DNA of 6,161 bases. Source: Phycisphaerae bacterium (lineage in GTDB: Bacteria > Planctomycetota > Phycisphaerae > Sedimentisphaerales > Anaerobacaceae). Numbering within the stretch: position 1 is the stretch's first letter; every line of letters starts with the position of its first letter. The notes below the pieces were generated by a model. It ran no database searches. It was not told where the DNA came from and saw only the letters and a program-made list of their open reading frames with translations. The stretch spans positions 1-6,161 of the forward strand of contig JAUVYZ010000129.1 of the NCBI GenBank assembly GCA_030602845.1, in the 5' to 3' direction. A program made the position numbers and the translations under genes. This document shows, in pieces, positions 1 through 4,719 of the stretch.

Positions 1-563
1 TTTCGCCGCGATATACCATTCGGTTTCCTGCTGAGCCTTGCGTGGTGCCGGAAAGGTATAGAGGCAAACCGGAGTTCGACCTCGATGCCTGCATCGGCTG
101 TGGTGCGTGTGTAAATGTCTGCCCAACCGAAGCACTAACCCAAATCGATGACCTTGATGCCAATCCGCCGGTAAGAAAAATCACCCTTCGATACGATACT
201 TGCATCTTTTGCGGCAATTGCAGCGAGAACTGCACGACAGAAACCGGCATAAAGCTCTCACAACAGTGGGATTTGGCCACTATGGACAGAGAAAGCACTA
301 TTGAGATTCACGAGTTTGAACTTCAACTATGCGAAAAGTGTGGTGCAATAATAGGCACCAAAAAACATCTCATCTGGCTTTATGAAAAACTTGGCCCATT
401 GGCCTATACCAATCCTTCGCTGTTGATTGCCAAAAGTGGCGAACTGCTTACAGAGCCACAGGATGTTCAGAAGCAGCAACAATCCGGCAAAGACGTACAA
501 ACAAGTGATTTTATGGCAATCTTGTGCCCCAAGTGTAAATGCGAACTGAATATCCGCCTGTAA
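1..563 (+). CDS. Group 4 [NiFe]-hydrogenase iron-sulfur subunit, HycF/HyfH-like (5' partial)
   Basis: This is a two-cluster ferredoxin-type subunit expected to carry electrons between the partner oxidoreductase and the small subunit of a membrane-bound formate-hydrogenlyase/Ech-type hydrogenase, on the cytoplasmic face. Numbering residues from the GTG at 42, cluster motif 1 is C17-x2-C20-x2-C23-x3-C27-P and motif 2 is C54-x2-C57-x2-C60-x3-C64. A RYRGKPEFD stretch precedes motif 1 and IKLSQ follows motif 2; both closely resemble E. coli HycF as I recall it. Two C-terminal Cys groups (C97-x2-C100 and C162-x2-C165-x-C167) also have counterparts in HycF and could bind a metal. The frame stays open leftward from 42 to the window edge and reads RYTIRFPAEP, as expected upstream in this family. 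The GTG at 42 is therefore internal and the real start lies outside. Motif 2 lacks the usual Pro after its fourth Cys. The hycI-like gene downstream supports the assignment. HycF versus HyfH versus another group 4 lineage cannot be settled here. Confidence 0.9.
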   Translation, partial: SPRYTIRFPAEPCVVPERYRGKPEFDLDACIGCGACVNVCPTEALTQIDDLDANPPVRKITLRYDTCIFCGNCSENCTTETGIKLSQQWDLATMDRESTIEIHEFELQLCEKCGAIIGTKKHLIWLYEKLGPLAYTNPSLLIAKSGELLTEPQDVQKQQQSGKDVQTSDFMAILCPKCKCELNIRL

Positions 564-568
564 AAGAT

Positions 569-614
569 TGGTAATTGGTAGCTGGTAATTATTTAACCCT
601 TTAACCAATTACCA
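569..614. repeat. Intergenic inverted repeat between the two hydrogenase genes
   Basis: The arm at 569-579 (TGGTAATTGGT) is perfectly complementary to 604-614 (ACCAATTACCA), giving an 11-bp stem around a 24-base loop. The loop holds a second TGGTAATT copy at 583-590, 14 bases after the first, which could pair with the same right arm instead. No T-run follows, so it is not a standard intrinsic terminator. It fills most of the 66-base spacer. It could be a dispersed palindromic repeat or an mRNA processing or stability element; the structure is certain and the role is inference. Confidence 0.7.
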
Positions 615-629
615 TTTAATCAACAATCT

Positions 630-1118
630 ATGGGTATTAACGAACAACTCCTCCAGCAACTAAACAAACTGCGCGGCTCTAAAACACTTATTGTTGGCAT
701 CGGCAATACGTTAAAAGGCGACGATGGAGCGGGCCCCTTGGTTTGTCAGCAGCTCCGGTGTGCAAAAGTCTGCGCCGAGTTAATAGATGCCGGCACCGTG
801 CCTGAAAATTATATCCAGACAATTATAAAAAAGGCTCCGCAGAATCTGCTCATCATTGATGCTGTCGACTTTGGAGCCTCGCCTGGAACGGTAAAAGTAT
901 TCAAACCTGAACAATTAAACTCTTTGGTTATTTCCACGCATACGCTTTCGCCCCACTTATTTGTTGATATGGTCTGCCAGAATATCAAGGTTGACGTGTA
1001 TTTTGTTGGGATTCAACCTGCACAAACGCAACTGGGACAATCCGTGTCTCCACAGGTAAGCCAGGCAGTCCAGCGGCTTTCACACATCCTTACCGGGATT
1101 TTCCCGCCCGGAAGATAA
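630..1118 (+). CDS. hycI: Hydrogenase maturation endopeptidase, HycI type
   Basis: This protease removes the C-terminal extension of a [NiFe]-hydrogenase large subunit once nickel has been inserted, the last step of active-site assembly, in the cytoplasm. The 162-residue protein has the family start GIGNTLKGDDGAGPL (residues 23-37), then APEN-like VPEN (57-60), LLIIDAVD (73-80) and STH (102-104). D32, D77 and H104 align with E. coli HycI D16, D62 and H90, the nickel-sensing residues. FVGIQP (125-130) is also typical, and specifically points to the HycI branch that serves group 4 enzymes. Length is close to E. coli HycI (about 156 residues), with an N-terminal extension of roughly 15 residues. 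The ATG at 630 lacks a clear Shine-Dalgarno sequence, so translation may depend on the upstream gene. It follows the HycF-like gene by 66 bases on the same strand, which fits one hydrogenase operon. Confidence 0.92.
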   Translation: MGINEQLLQQLNKLRGSKTLIVGIGNTLKGDDGAGPLVCQQLRCAKVCAELIDAGTVPENYIQTIIKKAPQNLLIIDAVDFGASPGTVKVFKPEQLNSLVISTHTLSPHLFVDMVCQNIKVDVYFVGIQPAQTQLGQSVSPQVSQAVQRLSHILTGIFPPGR

Positions 1119-1136
1119 AACAACCGTGCAGGAACC

Positions 1137-3455
1137 CTATTTGCGACTTGACATATCACCGCGATGCTGCTTAGCTTGTGCGCTTATCAACGTTGCCTGA
1201 TGGGGTGTTAATTCAAATGCGCGAAGTTGAAACGGCTCAAAGCTAAGCATGATGTTGTTGCCCGATGCATCGAGTTGGTCGATACTGCTCAATGATTTGA
1301 GATGCACCGGTTGGTCAAAGGATAAAGTAAGCGCAATCGTGTGAGGCTTGTGATTGACCAGATAAAGCAAACGAGATTGGCTGCCAACCCATTCCCTGCC
1401 GCGCACAGGTTCAACCAGCGATGGCAAATCGCGCCAGTCTGTTGTAGGCAACTGCTTGAATATGACTGCGAATTCCCTCAGAACGTCCTCACGCCCAATC
1501 GTGCCAACGGAGAAGCCTCCAGTAGTTAGAATTGCGGGGTCCAGCTCCGAGAGCCAGTATGCGAATAGCTCAAGGAAGTTCCTGTCGGCAGGTAGCACTG
1601 CGGATGCACGCCAGTTCATCGGTCCCCACCACAGACATTTGAGCGGATGTTCGCGGCCGAAAGAGCTTTCAAAGTAACGGTTGTGCAGGTTAATGCCACA
1701 TGCGCCTGGTTTGTCAAACCACTTTGTAACGCTCGCATCGAAGTTGATTTCCCGAGAGAGATTCAATTGCGATGGCGTGCACGAACCAGTCGCTTTACAG
1801 TAACGATAGTCAGCGGGATACAGTGTGCGTGTCAATATGATGTCCTTCTTATTTTTGAACATTGCAATATCAAGCCCGTTCACGATGCGGTTGTATTCTC
1901 GCACAGAGCGACCATACTTATCCCACGCTGAGGCATCATCAGGGGTCAGGTCGCAGTAGCCAACGGGTGTATAGACTGCGAGCACCAGCTTCAGATCGCC
2001 ACGCTTGCGTTTGACTCGCTCTGCAATCACCATGATATTTTCGTAAATCTTGCGGCAGCGCCAGTCAATCCATTTCTCACGTACGTGTTTCATTAACCAC
2101 TGATGGCGCTTCGTGAACCGCTGTGGTTCCGTCGGCGATGCGAGCACCTTGATGCCCGTTTCGCGTTCAAATAACGAGACCGTGTGGTCACCGTAGTCCA
2201 CATCGAGTGAACCCCACCATAACAAGCTTGGCGTAGCAAGGTGCAATGAAATGCCGGCGAATGCAGGATGGTCGCCATACCGCTCAAGAATCTCATCAAC
2301 CAGCCGCAGCACTTGTTGCTTCACCTTCGGGTGAATCGGGTTGAACATCGGTGGAAAATGATGAAACGTTTTCTTGATGAGCTGCCCATCTTTGTTCATG
2401 CACAGCGGTGTATCCGCTCCTTGCTGCACTTTAGATTCATCATCGACTGCGGTCTCGCGCAACGATGGCAGTGAATGCAGCCATATCGAGCCAAAAAACT
2501 TGGCATCGATAGCATCCAAACGTTCCATCAATATCTCCACAAACCTCTCAGGTGGATGCCGATTGCTGGCGGTGGCTTTTTTGGTATCCTCGACTTGTGA
2601 GGAATACAGCGGACCGGTGTACCAAGCGAGGGGGTAGAACAATACGTTGAAACCTACATATCGCATGTAAATTGTAAGGTTACATGCCGTATGGTCAAAG
2701 TCAGCAAACACTGAAGGACCCTTCGTTACACCAAAGCAATGCGAAAGCATCGGATCTTCAAAATACAGCCCGATGAGCCGTTTGGGAATACTGCCATTTT
2801 CCTCCGGCCGTTTTTTCATTGATGCACTATACTCGCAGCTATGTGATATCGCTGCTGGAAGCCCGCCTTCTACCTCATACACTTCTACCTTGGACGCCGC
2901 CACCGGCTTGCCCTGCTCCCACGTTGTGAACACCAGTCCTTGCTCGCTTACACGTGGGAATACAAGTAATGGCAGTCTCATCATGCGCATCGTAACCGGG
3001 AACTCACCGCCGGTCAGGTAACCCGTGTGCGCATTGAACATATCCAAATGCGATGGTGAATAGGTTGACACTTCAGCACACCGCTCCTTGTCGTCGGGGT
3101 AGTGCACTACGAACAGATGTGGTGCGCCGGGATGCTCAATACGGAACCTGATGGCAAACCTGCTGAAATTCTTTTCGCCCGCTTCACGATAAGCACCCAC
3201 CTGAGAGGTAACCACGCGAGAAGTACCAGCGTCACAGAACTGCTCAGGACCTAACGGCTTGGTTAGGTCAATTTCTGTCAGCTTGCGTATGTGCAAATCC
3301 TTAGCAGGCGCAGACAACGATGGGAGCACATATACCTGACTTGCTCCGTGTTTGACATTCTTCTGGGATATCCTCTCCTGTGAAACCACTTTTGGCGGCA
3401 GCAGGAGCAGTGAGACGACCAAGAAAATCGCTATGTAAATACCGCTCTTTTTCAT
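1137..3455 (-). CDS. Secreted glycoside-hydrolase-like protein (TIM-barrel type), function unknown
   Basis: This 772-residue protein appears to be exported and may act on polysaccharide, but I cannot place it in a named glycosidase family. It starts with a Sec signal peptide: KK at 2-3, a hydrophobic core at about 6-20 and a likely cut near VVS-Q (25/26). Residues about 55-200 look beta-rich and include PHLFVVHYPDD (112-122). Residues about 250-640 look like an alpha/beta barrel: MRYVGFNVLFYPLAWYTGPLY (start 264), PKVKQQVLRLVDEILERYG (start 376), FAGISLH (399-405), a W/R-rich helix KWIDWRCRKIYE (461-472), and LREFAVIFKQLP (659-670). Residues about 690-750 (LLYLVNHKP, then PFQLRAFELTP) resemble the C-terminal beta-sandwich common in glycosidases. 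No acid pair can be named as catalytic from sequence alone. The start is well supported by signal peptide and ribosome-binding site. The neighbours are unrelated, so this looks like a single-gene unit. Confidence 0.75.
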   Translation of the reverse strand: MKKSGIYIAIFLVVSLLLLPPKVVSQERISQKNVKHGASQVYVLPSLSAPAKDLHIRKLTEIDLTKPLGPEQFCDAGTSRVVTSQVGAYREAGEKNFSRFAIRFRIEHPGAPHLFVVHYPDDKERCAEVSTYSPSHLDMFNAHTGYLTGGEFPVTMRMMRLPLLVFPRVSEQGLVFTTWEQGKPVAASKVEVYEVEGGLPAAISHSCEYSASMKKRPEENGSIPKRLIGLYFEDPMLSHCFGVTKGPSVFADFDHTACNLTIYMRYVGFNVLFYPLAWYTGPLYSSQVEDTKKATASNRHPPERFVEILMERLDAIDAKFFGSIWLHSLPSLRETAVDDESKVQQGADTPLCMNKDGQLIKKTFHHFPPMFNPIHPKVKQQVLRLVDEILERYGDHPAFAGISLHLATPSLLWWGSLDVDYGDHTVSLFERETGIKVLASPTEPQRFTKRHQWLMKHVREKWIDWRCRKIYENIMVIAERVKRKRGDLKLVLAVYTPVGYCDLTPDDASAWDKYGRSVREYNRIVNGLDIAMFKNKKDIILTRTLYPADYRYCKATGSCTPSQLNLSREINFDASVTKWFDKPGACGINLHNRYFESSFGREHPLKCLWWGPMNWRASAVLPADRNFLELFAYWLSELDPAILTTGGFSVGTIGREDVLREFAVIFKQLPTTDWRDLPSLVEPVRGREWVGSQSRLLYLVNHKPHTIALTLSFDQPVHLKSLSSIDQLDASGNNIMLSFEPFQLRAFELTPHQATLISAQAKQHRGDMSSRK

Positions 3456-3461
3456 GATTTA

Positions 3462-3470
3462 CTCCTCCTA
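3462..3470 (-). promoter_or_regulatory. Strong Shine-Dalgarno for the secreted protein gene
   Basis: On the minus strand this reads TAGGAGGAG. The AGGAGG core (3464-3469) ends 8 bases before the ATG at 3455-3453. It is the only clear ribosome-binding site among the gene starts visible in the window, and it fixes the start codon. Confidence 0.88.
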
Positions 3471-3527
3471 AAACTATTGTTCTTGAAGTGTCTAACAGAA
3501 CCTTGTCAGGACCCTGTATGTTACCAT

Positions 3528-3568
3528 GAGCCTTTCGCTTCGCTCAAGGATAAACTCCGCGGAGGCTC
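3528..3568. repeat. Nested palindromic intergenic element
   Basis: An outer 6-bp inverted repeat, GAGCCT (3528-3533) and AGGCTC (3563-3568), overlaps a perfect 10-base palindrome CTCCGCGGAG (3555-3564). Between them lies CGCTTCGCTCAAGGATAAAC. From memory, the string resembles a palindromic repeat widely seen between genes in uncultured bacterial genomes (TTTATCCTGAGCGAAG...); this copy would be a degenerate half. It lies between the stop of the PAP2 gene and the start of the secreted protein gene. No T-run is seen downstream on the minus strand, so intrinsic termination is uncertain. The rest of 3456-3619 shows only the ribosome-binding site; I found no convincing -10/-35 pair. Confidence 0.55.
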
Positions 3569-3619
3569 TCTTCTCTTGCCTAAAACAATGAGATTCTTTC
3601 CAGAGTGCCGGGATTCGGG

Positions 3620-4426
3620 CTAAAATTGCCTCACCAAATTAACACCCATTACTAAACCATCGTTGTTTGCCGTGTAAGGCAATACCTCAAACCCTGCTAT
3701 CTCGAGCTTTTTGTGTTTGCCTGCTACACTATGGCCCACAACCCAGCCGAGGGCCGCACCAAAGACAACGTCACTGGCCCAATGGTCGCCCTCATCCATC
3801 ATCCTATAGCCCACAAGAGACGCTAACAAGTATGCAGGAATACCTACCTTCGGGCCGTAAAACTCATCCAACACAGAAGCAACCGTAAACGAACTCGAAG
3901 TATGACCGCTCGGCCAGCCCCAGCTCTTGCCGTTGGGAGTATGGTTGCCTCTGATAGCTTTCAACCCCACCGTAGTCAGTCCCGTCACCGAAAGTGCCGT
4001 CATCATTGTCCACGCCCGCTGTTTGTTAAACTCATCCTGATTATTAGCACTGATGGCATACCAGAGACCGGTGGCTGCAAAATGCGTCCCCGGGCCGCCG
4101 ATTGCCTTAAGGGTCTCGCTTGCAAAGCCGTCAATGGCTTGATGTCTCTCGAAGTTCTCGTTAAGGTTGCGATCGGCATCACTGTTATGCATCGCAATAC
4201 TTGCCCCTCCGGCCAGTAATAGAACTGTCATATTATCTGCTCTCAAAAACGTGTCTTTTGAATCTTTGATAATTCGGTCTGGCCAATTGGCAAAATCGCT
4301 TCGGAAAGATTCAAAGAAATTGCCTGTTCCGGATAAATTATTCGTCTGATTTGCACAGCCGGCAGCTAAAATCAAGCCCACGCAGGCAAACCTAAGCCAG
4401 TATTGGTTCCGGTAATATACACTCAT
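3620..4426 (-). CDS. PAP2-family phosphatase-like lipoprotein
   Basis: This 268-residue protein belongs to the PAP2 (type 2 phosphatidic acid phosphatase) superfamily, which dephosphorylates lipid phosphates or related substrates with a His-based active site; the substrate here is unknown. The N-terminus is a lipoprotein signal, with hydrophobic residues 13-22 and AAGC ending at C24, so it should be lipid-anchored outside the cytoplasm. The signature appears as K156-x6-T163-P164, then PSGH (172-175), then R208-x6-H215-x3-D219. Two things differ from the canonical K-x6-R-P / PSGH / S-R-x5-H-x3-D: Thr replaces the motif 1 Arg, and one extra residue separates R208 from H215. Hydrophobic segments lie at about 64-79, 139-154, 194-207 and 219-232. 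The tail ends in VNLVRQF. The ATG overlaps the stop of the guaA remnant as ATGA and has no Shine-Dalgarno, suggesting translational coupling or a leaderless or internal transcript. Catalytic competence is uncertain. Confidence 0.85.
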   Translation of the reverse strand: MSVYYRNQYWLRFACVGLILAAGCANQTNNLSGTGNFFESFRSDFANWPDRIIKDSKDTFLRADNMTVLLLAGGASIAMHNSDADRNLNENFERHQAIDGFASETLKAIGGPGTHFAATGLWYAISANNQDEFNKQRAWTMMTALSVTGLTTVGLKAIRGNHTPNGKSWGWPSGHTSSSFTVASVLDEFYGPKVGIPAYLLASLVGYRMMDEGDHWASDVVFGAALGWVVGHSVAGKHKKLEIAGFEVLPYTANNDGLVMGVNLVRQF

Positions 4427-4674
4427 TTGGAAAAGTCCGCCCGAACCTCATCCTTAAACAAGTCCCGCAACGGCTCAATCAGCTCAAAACCCAACTCCGC
4501 CGGCAGCCCGCCTACGTTGTGATGCAGTTTTATATTTGCCGACAGACTACCGTCTTTAGAACCCGACTCAATAACATCAGGATAAAGTGTCCCCTGGGTA
4601 AGAAACTTTGCATTGGCGATTTTTCCAGCTCCGGACTTAAAGGCCTTCAGGGACCCCGTCTTGCGGGAACCCAA
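4423..4674 (-). pseudogene. guaA: guaA (GMP synthase) remnant, truncated at both ends
   Basis: GMP synthase aminates XMP to GMP, the step after GuaB. This frame keeps only a central fragment of about 70 residues. Numbering from the TTG at 4674, FLTQGTLYPDVIES (24-37), HHNVGGLP (51-58) and FELIEPLRDLFKDEVR (63-78) match the end of the ATP-pyrophosphatase domain and its junction with the dimerisation domain, roughly residues 335-395 of the 525-residue E. coli protein. The glutaminase domain, the ATP-binding P-loop (SGGVDSS) and the XMP-binding C-terminus are all absent. After DEVR, where LGxELGLP is expected, the frame gives ADFSK and stops with a TGA that overlaps the PAP2 ATG. Recognisable homology spans about 4647-4441. 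The fragment lies 15 codons beyond the guaB stop, in the same frame, and has no ribosome-binding site. It cannot be a working GMP synthase. It is most likely decay or deletion from a guaB-guaA operon; a shortened functional peptide is possible but unsupported. Confidence 0.85.
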
Positions 4675-4684
4675 AGCAGGGGGT

Positions 4685-4699
4685 ATTCGTATTTCGAAT
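4685..4699. repeat. Short AT-rich inverted repeat after guaB
   Basis: ATTCG (4685-4689) and CGAAT (4695-4699) form a 5-bp stem around TATTT in the 45-base gap between the guaB stop and the guaA remnant. It is short and could be chance. It sits at the left breakpoint of the guaA deletion, and strings of this type (AATTCGAAATACGAAT) recur between genes in some uncultured bacteria, by my recollection. Confidence 0.35.
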
Positions 4700-4719
4700 T
4701 TATCTTTTGCTGTTGTGTA

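Noticed and set aside
42..44. GTG as the start of the HycF-like gene
   Set aside because: The frame is open to the window edge and the residues before it (RYTIRFPAEP) fit the family, so this GTG is internal.
327..608. 93-codon minus-strand frame opposite the HycF-like gene
   Set aside because: It is antisense to a clear iron-sulfur protein, has no recognisable domain and spans the palindromic spacer.
1093..1111. CCGGG/CCCGG hairpin at the end of hycI as a terminator
   Set aside because: The stem is only 5 bp, lies inside the coding region and has no T-run after it.
1341..3021. Several plus-strand frames of 60-95 codons inside the secreted protein gene
   Set aside because: They are shadows of a 772-codon gene with a strong ribosome-binding site and signal peptide. 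None shows a recognisable motif.
3470..3530. Promoter for the secreted protein gene (CTGACA followed by AT-rich bases)
   Set aside because: No -10 element with good match and spacing could be found; too weak to annotate.
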